Positions 28,201-35,914 of a stretch of DNA of 64,000 bases are shown piece by piece. Location of the stretch: assembly GCA_028819075.1 (NCBI GenBank), contig JAPPMM010000017.1, positions 157,742 through 221,741 on the forward strand, read 5' to 3'. A program made the position numbers and the translations under genes. Within the stretch, counting starts at the first letter, position 1; every line of letters begins with the position of its first letter. This DNA comes from Gammaproteobacteria bacterium. GTDB lineage: Bacteria > Gemmatimonadota > Gemmatimonadetes > Longimicrobiales > Gaopeijiaceae. The notes beneath the pieces are model-generated. The model did not search any database. It saw only the letters and a program-made list of their open reading frames with translations, and was not told the DNA's origin.

Positions 28201-29367
28201 ATGTTCGGTGACGGGTATGCGTTTGGACGATGTGCTCGCAGCTTGAAGGCGCTCCTTCTGCTGGGCACCCTGACGGCCTGCGACGAGGATGGAGTGCTGC
28301 TCACTCTGGAAGATCCGCCCGCCGCGCCGCGCGCGCTGGATGCCCACTATTTCGCGGGGGTGGTCACCGTCACATGGACCCTCGCGCCCGGCTGGAGCGG
28401 TGAGACCTTCCGCGTCTACTCCCGGCGCATCACCGACCGGGACTACTTTCTCATCGCCGAGGTGAGCAGCTGCGCGGAGGGAGCCTGCGAATACCGGGAC
28501 GCCAACGTGGCGGCGGGGGCGACCTACGAGTACTACGTGGCCGCGGTCGGGGCATCGGGGCTGGAAACACCTTCCAGCCACCTGGTGGAGGTGGCCGTGC
28601 CGATGCCGGATCCGCCCGCCGTGCCGGTTACGGTCCTGGCGACGGCGCTGGACGGATCCGTCTTCCTCACCTGGAGCGACGACGCGCGCGCCGCCGAGGA
28701 TTTTTCCCACTACAGGGTATACCTCGAGGACGGCGACGTCTTCCTCCTGGGCGAGACGGACTCCGAGGGATTCCTCGACCTGCGGGCGAGCAACGGCGAG
28801 ACCTACAACTATTTCGTTTCCGCCCTCGACGATCAGGGACACGAGAGCGGGGGCAGCTCGATGGCGAGCGCGACCCCGCGTCCCGATTACCACGGCGAGC
28901 TGATCTACTCCTACCTCGACGCGCCGTCGTCTTCGGGTTTTCGGTTCCCGCTGAATGAACAGGACGGACCCATCGTCCACGGCGACGCGCCCGACCGCCA
29001 CTTCCGGTTCGAACAGGACCAGGCCGGGTGGTGGCTGGTCCCCGGGCCGGGCGCCGAGATCCACAACCGGGTCTTTTCGACCAGCCAGCTCAAGTGCGGA
29101 CCCGGGAGCGACGCGGGATGCATCGACGTGACCGTCGCGCCCGCGCGGGACTACACCACCCAGGCGGTGGAGGCGCTGCCCGCGACCACCTACGTGCTTC
29201 GCTATTCGGGAGCCGGCGGCAACCACTACGCGGCGGTGCGGATCACCAGCCAGGGCTACCTGGACGATGGCGCGGTGATGGTCTTCGACTGGGCCCATCA
29301 GCTTCAGCCCGGCAATGTGGGGCTGGAGCGCCGGGGGCCCGCAGCGCTCGTTCGCTACGGGACTTGA
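28201..29367 (+). CDS. lipoprotein with fibronectin type III repeats, unknown function
   Basis: A 388-residue secreted protein with a lipobox at Cys27 (LLLLGTLTAC). Two FN3-like domains follow: residues 35-125 (PPAAPRALDAHYFAGVVTVTWT to YEYYVAAVGASGLET) and 135-225 (PPAVPVTVLATALDGSVFLTWS to YNYFVSALDDQGHES). The C-terminal 160 residues have no family I know; they include RFPLNEQDGPIVHGD, a Cys pair (KCGPGSDAGC) and a run of likely beta strands (TYVLRYSGAGGNHYAAVRITSQGYL). AGGAGG at 28190 decides the ATG at 28201. It has its own 160-base upstream region with a sigma-54-like site. Probably a surface or periplasmic binding protein. Confidence 0.82.
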   Translation: MFGDGYAFGRCARSLKALLLLGTLTACDEDGVLLTLEDPPAAPRALDAHYFAGVVTVTWTLAPGWSGETFRVYSRRITDRDYFLIAEVSSCAEGACEYRDANVAAGATYEYYVAAVGASGLETPSSHLVEVAVPMPDPPAVPVTVLATALDGSVFLTWSDDARAAEDFSHYRVYLEDGDVFLLGETDSEGFLDLRASNGETYNYFVSALDDQGHESGGSSMASATPRPDYHGELIYSYLDAPSSSGFRFPLNEQDGPIVHGDAPDRHFRFEQDQAGWWLVPGPGAEIHNRVFSTSQLKCGPGSDAGCIDVTVAPARDYTTQAVEALPATTYVLRYSGAGGNHYAAVRITSQGYLDDGAVMVFDWAHQLQPGNVGLERRGPAALVRYGT

Positions 29368-29375
29368 CACCGAAC

Positions 29376-29390
29376 CCGGATCTTTTCCGG
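29376..29390 (+). terminator. small hairpin after the FN3 lipoprotein
   Basis: CCGGA, a TCTTT loop and TCCGG form a perfect 5-bp stem 9 bases after the stop. It is nested in a longer inverted repeat (CCGAACC at 29370-29376 with GGTTCGG at 29418-29424). There is no U-tract, so termination is only a possibility. Confidence 0.3.
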
Positions 29391-29425
29391 CAATCGGGGA
29401 CGGTGCGTCCTCTGACCGGTTCGGG

Positions 29426-29454
29426 TTGAGAGGGCGCCGCCGCCGGGGTATAAT
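29426..29454 (+). promoter_or_regulatory. sigma-70-type promoter of ftcD, leaderless mRNA predicted
   Basis: TTGAGA (29426-29431) and a perfect TATAAT (29449-29454) are 17 bases apart. The expected transcription start, about 7 bases past the -10 box, falls on the A of the ftcD ATG at 29461. No Shine-Dalgarno sequence fits in between, so the mRNA should be leaderless. Confidence 0.7.
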
Positions 29455-29460
29455 CGCGAC

Positions 29461-30363
29461 ATGACCCCGGTCCTTGAAGCGGTCCCCAACTTCAGCGAAG
29501 GCCGCGACCTTGCTCTGGTACGCGAGTTTGCCCGGGTCATCGCCTCCGAGGGCGCCGAAGTGCTGGCCCGGAGCGCCGATCCGGACCACCATCGTTCGGT
29601 CATCTCCTTCGCCGGCCCTCCCCGGGTCGTGGAGCGGGCGGCCCTGTCGGTCGCGCGGCTGGCGGTGGAAGCCATCGACATGCGGCGGCACGCGGGCGTA
29701 CATCCGCGCGTGGGCGCCCTCGACGTGCTCCCGTTCATCCCCGCCCGGGGCCTTGGTCTGCAGGATGCGGCTGCGAGCGCCCGCCGGGTGGCGGAAGGGC
29801 TGGCCGCGATGGGGATACCCGTCTACCTGTACGGGGCCGCCGGAACCGGCCGCTCCCTGTCCGCTCTGCGGGCCGGAGGCTTCGAGGCGCTCACGGGGGG
29901 GTTCCCAGCCGGCCGCGAGCCCGATATCCTGCCTCGGCCCTGGGCTCATCCGGGCGTCCATCCGACGGCGGGCGCGACCTGCGTCGGAGCCCGGCCGCCC
30001 CTCCTCGCGTGGAATGTCTGCGTATCGGGGTTATCGTTGGAGCAGGTGAAGGATGTCGCGGGCCGGCTGCGCGAGAGCAGCGGCGGATTTGTCGGGTTGA
30101 GGGCGCTGGGGCTATATCTGCCCTCCCGCGACGTATTTCAGATCTCCATGAACCTGGAAGACATGGAACGCACACCGCCCATGCGCGTTTTCGAGGCTAT
30201 TGAAGCAGAGGTGGACCGGATGGGTGGCCGCATCACACAGACCGAGGTCATCGGAACCATCCCCGGGAGGCTGGTCCTTTCCGCGGCCGCCTCCCGCCTC
30301 AACCTGCTGGATCCGGACCCGTCCCGGCTGCGCGAGGCTCTGCTCGCGGAGGTCCGTTCATGA
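29461..30363 (+). CDS. ftcD: glutamate formiminotransferase
   Basis: A 300-residue enzyme that moves the formimino group between formiminoglutamate and tetrahydrofolate in histidine breakdown. The signature EAVPNFSEGRD is at residues 6-16; ADPDHHRSVISFAGPP and MRRHAGVHPRVGALDVLPFIP carry the catalytic His and substrate-binding residues. Only the formiminotransferase part is present; the cyclodeaminase domain found in the animal enzyme is absent. No other histidine-degradation gene is nearby. Its end overlaps the next TPR gene by 4 bases (ATGA). A strong promoter abuts the start codon. Confidence 0.94.
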   Translation: MTPVLEAVPNFSEGRDLALVREFARVIASEGAEVLARSADPDHHRSVISFAGPPRVVERAALSVARLAVEAIDMRRHAGVHPRVGALDVLPFIPARGLGLQDAAASARRVAEGLAAMGIPVYLYGAAGTGRSLSALRAGGFEALTGGFPAGREPDILPRPWAHPGVHPTAGATCVGARPPLLAWNVCVSGLSLEQVKDVAGRLRESSGGFVGLRALGLYLPSRDVFQISMNLEDMERTPPMRVFEAIEAEVDRMGGRITQTEVIGTIPGRLVLSAAASRLNLLDPDPSRLREALLAEVRS

Positions 30364-31028
30364 CGGCCGACGCGCGCCTGGAGCGGGCCGGGGACGCTCC
30401 GGGCACGGACCCGCCCGCCGGTCCCGGGGGGGCGGCCCGCAAGTCCGAATCGCCCCGCCGGTATGTCGACCTCAGGGCGCTGCTCCTGGACGACGGGTCG
30501 GCGCCGGAGGCGACCCGGCTGACCGACGAAGATGAGAACACGGAACCCGGCGAGGACTTCCGGGCCGCGTTGTCGCGCTTCCGGGCCCGGTTGGTCCGCA
30601 GCGTTCCGGCCGGGGATGCGCGCATCCATCAGGACATGGGCACGGCGTACCGGACCATGGGGCTCGGCCCGGAGGCCATAGCCGAGTTTCAACGTGCGGT
30701 CCGCGTGGACCCCGCCAACTCGGCGGCCCGTGAGATGCTGGGTCGCTCCCTTCTCGACGCCGGCCACGCCGAACTCGCGGTCAGCACGCTGGCGAAGGCC
30801 CTCGACCTGCCCCTCGAGCGCGAAGACGACTTCCTTGGAATCTACTACTATATGGGGCGCGCTCAGGAGGCGTCCGGCAACCCCGAGGCGGCGTGCGACT
30901 TCTACAGGAAGACCCTCGCAATCGACATCGGCTTTCAGGATGTCGAGGCGCGGCTGCGCGATCTCGGCCGGGCGCTGATGGGGACGGCCGGCGAGTCGGC
31001 GGATCCTGTTCCCGACGGCCCCTCCTGA
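30360..31028 (+). CDS. tetratricopeptide repeat protein
   Basis: A 222-residue, probably cytoplasmic protein with no signal peptide. The first 65 residues are low-complexity but include YVDLRALLLDD, a short motif recurring in TPR proteins of related genomes. TPR units cover about residues 80-205: MGTAYRTMGLGPEAIAEFQRAVRVDPAN, LGRSLLDAGHAELAVSTLAKAL and YYYMGRAQEASGNPEAACDFYRKTLAIDI. The partner is unknown. It overlaps ftcD by 4 bases, so it is translated from the same mRNA. Confidence 0.8.
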   Translation: MTADARLERAGDAPGTDPPAGPGGAARKSESPRRYVDLRALLLDDGSAPEATRLTDEDENTEPGEDFRAALSRFRARLVRSVPAGDARIHQDMGTAYRTMGLGPEAIAEFQRAVRVDPANSAAREMLGRSLLDAGHAELAVSTLAKALDLPLEREDDFLGIYYYMGRAQEASGNPEAACDFYRKTLAIDIGFQDVEARLRDLGRALMGTAGESADPVPDGPS

Positions 31029-31032
31029 CCCA

Positions 31033-31070
31033 GCAACCCCTGGACGAACGGGGACTCATCCACGGACTGC
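31033..31070 (+). repeat. inverted pair of the short dispersed motif
   Basis: GCAACCCCTGGACGA (31033-31047) and TCATCCACGGACTGC (31056-31070) are imperfect inverted copies (about 11 of 15 bases pair) of the same motif as at 28040 and 32467. The pair lies just after the TPR gene stop and could form a hairpin. Confidence 0.45.
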
Positions 31071-31099
31071 CACGCCAACCCCTTTCAGGAAAGAGGTCG

Positions 31100-32098
31100 T
31101 TGACCCAGCCCGTCACCACCAGCCCATCCACGCTTGCCCACATCCAGGAGCCCGTGCGCGAGGATCTGGACCGCGTGCGCGAGGAGCTCCGGCGCATCGT
31201 TCGCGCCAATCTGGGTATGACCGACGAGGTCAACCAGTACCTCCTGCTCATGCGGGGCAAGATGTTCCGCCCCACTCTGGTGCTCCTGGCGGACCGCATA
31301 TGCGGGGGAGACGGAGATCCCGCCGTCACCCTGGCGGCGGCCGTCGAACTGGTGCACCTCGCGACCCTGGTGCACGACGATGCCGTGGACCACTCCGTGC
31401 TGCGCCGCGGCCTGCCCACGGTAAACGCGCTGTGGACGCATCAGGTCGCGATCATCATGGGGGACTACCTGTACAGCCGCTCCGTCACCGAGCTGACGCG
31501 CGTCGGCAATCTGGAGGTGCTTCGCTGCCTGGCGATCGCCGCCAACGAGATGAGTCTGGGGGAAATGCGCCAGCTCACCTCCTACGACGCCCTGGACTTC
31601 TCCGAAGAGGACTACTATGCCCTTATCGCGGCCAAGACGGCGTCCCTGATGGCCGCATCCTGCGAGATCGGCGCCCTCGCGACCGGGCCGGATCCCCGGT
31701 GCTCGGCGCTCAGGCGCTTCGGACACAATCTCGGAATGGCGTTTCAGATTGCCGACGACCTGCTGGACTACACCGGGACCGAGGCCGTGACCGGCAAACC
31801 CACGGGCCACGACCTGCGCCAGCGGAAGGTCACACTACCCCTGATCGGAGCGATGAAGGTGGCCGGCGCCAGGGAACGGAAAGGGATTCGCAGGTTCTTC
31901 TCCAGCCGCGATCCCTCCGACGAGGAGATCGCCGGGCTCATCGAGCTGGTGGAGGAACTGGGCGGGCTCGAGTACGCTCGCGAACGGGCGGAACGCTACG
32001 CGGGCTGGGCGGCGGCGGCGCTCGAGGATCTGGAGGCGGGGTCCGCCAAACAGGCGCTTCTCACCTCGATCGCCTACGTGGTCGATCGGCGTCGATGA
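31100..32098 (+). CDS. polyprenyl diphosphate synthase
   Basis: A 332-residue trans-prenyltransferase that lengthens isoprenoid diphosphates, probably for the quinone side chain. The first Asp-rich motif is HDDAVDHSVLRRG, the second is FQIADDLLDYTG; RGKMFRPTLVLLAD and KTASLMAASCEIGAL are also family marks. The chain length (octaprenyl, heptaprenyl or other) cannot be assigned. TTG 31100 is the likely start: AGGAAAGAGG lies 6 bases before it and the N-terminal helix (HIQEPVREDLDRVREEL) begins soon after. An upstream open frame is a shadow of the TPR gene. Confidence 0.92.
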   Translation: MTQPVTTSPSTLAHIQEPVREDLDRVREELRRIVRANLGMTDEVNQYLLLMRGKMFRPTLVLLADRICGGDGDPAVTLAAAVELVHLATLVHDDAVDHSVLRRGLPTVNALWTHQVAIIMGDYLYSRSVTELTRVGNLEVLRCLAIAANEMSLGEMRQLTSYDALDFSEEDYYALIAAKTASLMAASCEIGALATGPDPRCSALRRFGHNLGMAFQIADDLLDYTGTEAVTGKPTGHDLRQRKVTLPLIGAMKVAGARERKGIRRFFSSRDPSDEEIAGLIELVEELGGLEYARERAERYAGWAAAALEDLEAGSAKQALLTSIAYVVDRRR

Positions 32099-32150
32099 GA
32101 CCTCCGGGAGTCAGGCACGCGACGGGAGGCACGAAGTCGTTACACAAGCT

Positions 32151-32171
32151 CCGCGGCCGGGATGGCCGCGG
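32151..32171 (+). terminator. GC-rich hairpin after the prenyl synthase gene
   Basis: CCGCGGCC (32151-32158) and GGCCGCGG (32164-32171) form a perfect 8-bp stem with a 5-base loop. There is no U-tract. It lies 15 bases before the GTG of the next gene, so it might instead affect access to that gene's ribosome binding site. Confidence 0.4.
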
Positions 32172-32185
32172 TCGGAGGTCGTCAA

Positions 32186-32467
32186 GTGGCTAAGTTGCTC
32201 GAAGCTCGAAGCAGATCGTACTCCCGGGCCGTGGTGGTCGTGGTGGGTGGCTTCATCCTGGGTGCGCTGCTTACCCGCCTCGCCCAGTTCATGCCCGAGA
32301 GCGCGACCCGGGAGTTCCTTACCGCGGCGGTGACCGCGAGCCTGGGCCCGGTCTCCGTCGGGCTGGTTGCGCTTGACATTACGCTCGGACCGCTGGCATT
32401 TCATTTCAACGTGCTCACGCTGGCGGGCATCGGCATCGTGGCGCCCATCGTCCGCGCCTGGCTCTAG
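32186..32467 (+). CDS. small membrane protein (possibly DUF4321 family)
   Basis: A 93-residue protein with two hydrophobic segments, about residues 14-31 (AVVVVVGGFILGALLTRL) and 66-90 (LTLAGIGIVAPIVRAWL). The start GTG 32186 is chosen because GGAGG lies 8 bases before it; an in-frame ATG at 32162 sits in the loop of a hairpin and lacks such a site. Size, topology and the G-F-I-x-G-A-L motif resemble the DUF4321 family, but I cannot confirm this. The neighbour tatA may share its transcript. Confidence 0.75.
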   Translation: MAKLLEARSRSYSRAVVVVVGGFILGALLTRLAQFMPESATREFLTAAVTASLGPVSVGLVALDITLGPLAFHFNVLTLAGIGIVAPIVRAWL

Positions 32468-32481
32468 CAGCCCGCGGACGA
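32467..32481 (+). repeat. short dispersed motif copy
   Basis: GCAGCCCGCGGACGA begins on the last base of the stop codon, in the same position and orientation as the copy at 28040 (GCAGTCCGTGGACGA; 13 of 15 identical). Confidence 0.45.
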
Positions 32482-32583
32482 CCCCCACGGACCCGGCGCG
32501 CGAGACGCCGGTATGAGTTAGATTGACCACGCACGTCGAACGGACCAGCACGCTTCGCCGGTCTTCAGCGGGAAGGAGCTGTC

Positions 32584-32862
32584 ATGGGATTCAGCGGACT
32601 TGGAATGTGGGAGATCATCCTGATCTTCCTGGTGTTCTTGCTTCTCTTCGGCGCCAAGCGCCTCCCGGAAATCGGCTCGTCACTGGGCAAGGGGATTCGC
32701 GAGTTCAAGGGTTCGGTGCGCGACATCGAGCGCGAGTTGAAGACACCCCAACAGCCCAAAATGGTCGCGCCCTCTCCCGCGGAGAGTTCCGAAGAGGGTG
32801 GAGAGCCGCGTAAACTCGGCAGTCGAACGGAAGCCGGCGCGGAAGCCGGGACGACTGCCTGA
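32584..32862 (+). CDS. tatA: twin-arginine translocase subunit TatA
   Basis: A 92-residue protein: one N-terminal membrane helix (WEIILIFLVFLLLFGAKRLPE), then the amphipathic helix IGSSLGKGIREFKGSVRDIERE and a polar tail. The FGAKRLPEIG hinge is the family signature. TatA multimers form the pore for folded proteins; TatC is at 24283. ATG 32584 follows GGAAGGAG at 32571. It is the last plus-strand gene before the convergent isomerase gene. Confidence 0.95.
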   Translation: MGFSGLGMWEIILIFLVFLLLFGAKRLPEIGSSLGKGIREFKGSVRDIERELKTPQQPKMVAPSPAESSEEGGEPRKLGSRTEAGAEAGTTA

Positions 32863-32875
32863 GGAAGGAGGTCGA

Positions 32876-32899
32876 GCCGCCGCCCGGGCGAGTGGCGGC
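32876..32899. terminator. possible bidirectional terminator between tatA and the isomerase gene
   Basis: In the 43-base gap between convergent genes, GCCGCC (32876-32881) pairs with GGCGGC (32894-32899) around an inner CCCGGG. Position suits a shared terminator; no U-tract is seen on either strand. Confidence 0.35.
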
Positions 32900-32905
32900 G
32901 CCCGT

Positions 32906-34732
32906 CTACTGGAAGGCCAGCGGTAGCTGCGTCTGGTTCGCAGCCTCCTCCTGGGCCCGGAAGACCTCCCGGCGGCGATCGACGATGTTGGCGCGCTCAC
33001 GCAGGCTGGTGATCCACTGGTCCAGCCGCTGCTGGCCCAGCGTGCCTCCGATCATCGCGCGCTGAACCACCTTCTGCTCCTCCCACGTGGTGCTGTCGGC
33101 GGGAATCCGCTCCGTCAACTCGATGACGAAGGCGCGCCCGTTGGCCTCCACGACGCCGCTCAGCTGGTCCGGCTCCAGACCGAATGCGGTGCCGATGACC
33201 GCGTTCTGCCGACCGAGTCCGGGCACGAAATCGCTGCGTGAGAACGGGGGGGACTCCTCGATATCGGCCTCCAGGCGCTCGGCGATCTGTTCCATGGTGC
33301 CCCCGTCCCGCGCGGCTTCTTCCGCCTGCGCCAGAGCACGCTCGAGCTTCCTTTCCAGCCGCAGGGTTTGCTCGATGGCCGGACGCGCCTGTTCGAGCGG
33401 CAGAACCCCCTCCGGTTCACGGCCGACCAGCTCCAGCGCGTAGAAGGCCTCGGCGTTCTCGAAGACGGGGCTGACGTCCCCTTCCTCCGCTTCCTCGAAC
33501 GCCCACTCCGACCCCTCGCGCACCTGGCCCGCGCCCAGTACGAAGGGGAACTCCTCGGTGATGTCGACGGGGTTGGCCTCCAGGCCCAGCTCGGCTGCTG
33601 CTTCCCTGAGAGGAAGGTTCTCGCCCAGCACTTCGAGGGAGTCGGCCGTGGTCAACAGATCGATTTCGGAGGCGTCGGTACGCTCCACGGGCACCAGGAT
33701 GTGACGCGCGCTCACGGAGTCCGCGCTACGCGAGGTCACCTCGATGAGGTGCCATCCGAACTGCGTGGCGACCGGCTCGGTAACCGTTTCCAGCGGCGCG
33801 CTGAACGCCACCGAATCGAATTCCGGCACCATCATCCCCCGGGGGAAGGTTCCCAGGTCTCCGCCCAGGGCGGCCGAACCCTCGTCCACCGATTCCTCCG
33901 CCGCCAGCTCGGCGAAGTCGGCCCCATCGAGGATCTCGCTGCGGATTTCCTCGGCGCGCTCCCGCGCCGCGGCCGTGTCGGCGGCGCTGGGATCCTTGTC
34001 GAGCACGACCGCGACCACGGTAGCCCTCGGGGGCACCGCGAACTCGTCCCGGTTCTCCCTGTAGTACGCGGCGACTTCCGCATCGGAAACCTCGACCTCG
34101 TCATCGCCGATGCGGGTCGCCGGATCCAGCGACAGGTACCGCACTTCGACCTGTTCGTTCTCGTCCCTGTACGCCGACCAGAGGGCCGCGTCCGGGAGGT
34201 AGATGCCCGTGCTCAGCTGCCGCAGGAGCTTCGTGCGGGGGATGATGTCGCGGTAGTAGGCTTCGAGCTCCAGCAGGGCGATCTCCGACGCGGTGGCAAG
34301 GTAGTCCTGATACTTCTGCATGTCGAAGACGCCTTCGGTCTGAAAGCCCTCGAGCGCCTGGAACTGCGGCGGAGGGCTGAAGCGCGCCGCCTGGCGGATT
34401 TCGTCGTCGCTCACCCGGATGCCGCGCCGCTGGAGTTCGCGCTGGATCAGGATCTGGGTCACGACCTCGTCGAAGGCCGCGTCCTCGATTCCGAGGTTCT
34501 GGTCGGACGTGATCGCTTCTTCCTGGGCCAGTTGCGTCTGCTCGTAGAGGTTGCGATAGGCGAACTGGTACTGCTCGTACATGACCGGCACGCCATCGAC
34601 CTCACCCAGCTCGCTCAACCCGGCGGTGCGCCCGGTAATGTCCATTCCCCACTCGAAGACCATGAGCGCGGCGAACGCCAGCGCGGTGATCATCATGATC
34701 CACTTCGTGTTGTCCCGCATGGTCCGCATCAT
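32906..34732 (-). CDS. membrane-anchored parvulin-type peptidyl-prolyl isomerase (PpiD/SurA-like)
   Basis: A 608-residue folding factor. One membrane segment near the N-terminus (MMITALAFAALMVFEWG, residues 13-29) places the rest in the periplasm. A SurA-N-like region (about residues 45-200: VDGVPVMYEQYQFAYRNLYEQ) is followed by the parvulin domain (about residues 230-345: VPPRATVVAVVLDKD, GGDLGTFPRGMMVPEFDSVAF, TQFGWHLIEVTSR). The C-terminal 250 residues, with ARHILVPVERT, are probably a second, degenerate isomerase-like and chaperone domain. The layout is that of PpiD. It is the only long minus-strand gene in the window and shares a divergent promoter region with the next operon. Confidence 0.9.
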   Translation of the reverse strand: MMRTMRDNTKWIMMITALAFAALMVFEWGMDITGRTAGLSELGEVDGVPVMYEQYQFAYRNLYEQTQLAQEEAITSDQNLGIEDAAFDEVVTQILIQRELQRRGIRVSDDEIRQAARFSPPPQFQALEGFQTEGVFDMQKYQDYLATASEIALLELEAYYRDIIPRTKLLRQLSTGIYLPDAALWSAYRDENEQVEVRYLSLDPATRIGDDEVEVSDAEVAAYYRENRDEFAVPPRATVVAVVLDKDPSAADTAAARERAEEIRSEILDGADFAELAAEESVDEGSAALGGDLGTFPRGMMVPEFDSVAFSAPLETVTEPVATQFGWHLIEVTSRSADSVSARHILVPVERTDASEIDLLTTADSLEVLGENLPLREAAAELGLEANPVDITEEFPFVLGAGQVREGSEWAFEEAEEGDVSPVFENAEAFYALELVGREPEGVLPLEQARPAIEQTLRLERKLERALAQAEEAARDGGTMEQIAERLEADIEESPPFSRSDFVPGLGRQNAVIGTAFGLEPDQLSGVVEANGRAFVIELTERIPADSTTWEEQKVVQRAMIGGTLGQQRLDQWITSLRERANIVDRRREVFRAQEEAANQTQLPLAFQ

Positions 34733-34804
34733 GGCGAGGCGTCTCCTGGCGTGTCCGGGTCCGGCAAGAATGGCGTGATCGCGGGAATCTTCCGCAAGGA
34801 ACGC

Positions 34805-34833
34805 AATTTACGGGAATGCCGGATGCCTCTCAA
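34805..34833 (-). promoter_or_regulatory. promoter of the PpiD-like gene
   Basis: Read on the minus strand: TTGAGA (34833-34828), 17 bases, then TAAATT (34810-34805). The predicted start point is about 65 bases before the isomerase ATG. Confidence 0.55.
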
Positions 34834-34855
34834 GCGAGGCCCCGGAAAGGGTCCG

Positions 34856-34885
34856 TTGACACCCTTCGCAGCGGCTCCCTACTTT
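34856..34885 (+). promoter_or_regulatory. promoter of the TPR-aroQ-efp-accBC operon
   Basis: A perfect TTGACA (34856-34861) and TACTTT (34880-34885) are 18 bases apart, about 90 bases before the GTG of the TPR gene. It faces away from the minus-strand promoter whose -35 box is 22 bases to the left. Confidence 0.6.
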
Positions 34886-34978
34886 TCCCGGTTGAGGCGC
34901 GAGCGCCTCTCGCGAATTCGACACGCCTTCCCCCGAGCGCGCGGCGCCGGAGTCTTCCCTCTTTCCGAGAGCCTGCCT

Positions 34979-35914
34979 GTGGATCAGTCGCTTGAGCGGA
35001 GGATTCGCAGGCTCTACTCCTGCTTCCACTCTTCGGAGGATCGACAGGGCCGGTCGTTCGTGCCCCTGGCGGACGCCTACAGGCGGGCGGGGGATCTCCT
35101 GCGGGCCAGGCTCCTGCTCGACGAGGGCCTGCGGCGTCATCCCGATTTCGCGAGTGCACACGTGGTGGCGATGCGGGTCGCGCGGGATGTTTCGGACCAT
35201 GCGGGGGCTCTGGCCGCTACCCGGCGCGTGCTCGAGCTCGATCCGGGCAACGTGGAGGCGCGGCAGGTTCTGGCCAGGGTCGGTCCCCTCGTCGAGGACG
35301 CCCCGGCGTCCGGTTCCAGGGTTGACGGCGATGCCGAGCTCCCGGACGAGTCGTGGATGGCGGGCGACGCGGGCGTATGGGCTGCCGGAACCGACAGCGG
35401 ACTGGCCTCGGTCGATCCGGTTGCTCTGGAAGCCGAGGAAGAGCAGCTGGCGGTAGCGGAGCCCGAGGAGCAGCAGCCGGCCGTCACCGAGCCCGCGCAA
35501 GAGCGAGCCGCTCCGGCATCCGGGAAGGGAGCCGGAAGAGGTGCCCGTCCCGCCGGGATCCCGATCGAGACGCCTGCCGCCGCTTCCGACGCCGTTGCGG
35601 ACGCGGGCATCTACACCCGCACCATGGGCCGGCTTTACGAACAGCAGGGGCTCCAGGCCCAGGCGATCGCCGTCTACGAGCAGCTCATCGAATCCGAGCC
35701 CGGCGACGAGGCGCTTGTGAGCCGCCTGGAGCGCCTTCGCCGGCAAATCGGGGCCGAAGTGGACGCGACGGGGGAGCCGGAGGCGGTTCGGGGCGGTGAG
35801 ACGGCGAAGACCCGGGATGTCGTTCCGCTGCGCGGTGGCGAAGCGGAGGTCGTTCCGATCGAGGCGCTGGCGCCCGATGCGCCCATGGCCGGCGCGCGCG
35901 AGGGGGTGCCGTGA
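34979..35914 (+). CDS. tetratricopeptide repeat protein
   Basis: A 311-residue protein without a signal peptide. The N-terminal part has two TPR-like units (FVPLADAYRRAGDLLRARLLLDEGLRRHPDF and DHAGALAATRRVLELDPGN). A long Glu/Ala/Pro linker follows, then a further TPR unit (IYTRTMGRLYEQQGLQAQAIAVYEQLI) and an acidic tail. GTG 34979 is the probable start; the frame is open far upstream, but that part is antisense to the isomerase gene. It overlaps aroQ by 4 bases. Its partner is not evident. Confidence 0.78.
   Translation: MDQSLERRIRRLYSCFHSSEDRQGRSFVPLADAYRRAGDLLRARLLLDEGLRRHPDFASAHVVAMRVARDVSDHAGALAATRRVLELDPGNVEARQVLARVGPLVEDAPASGSRVDGDAELPDESWMAGDAGVWAAGTDSGLASVDPVALEAEEEQLAVAEPEEQQPAVTEPAQERAAPASGKGAGRGARPAGIPIETPAAASDAVADAGIYTRTMGRLYEQQGLQAQAIAVYEQLIESEPGDEALVSRLERLRRQIGAEVDATGEPEAVRGGETAKTRDVVPLRGGEAEVVPIEALAPDAPMAGAREGVP

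Noticed and set aside
33368..34978. The upstream part of the long frame leading to the TPR gene before aroQ
   Set aside because: It is antisense to the PpiD-like gene, and promoters on both strands lie between; the TPR gene should start near 34979.
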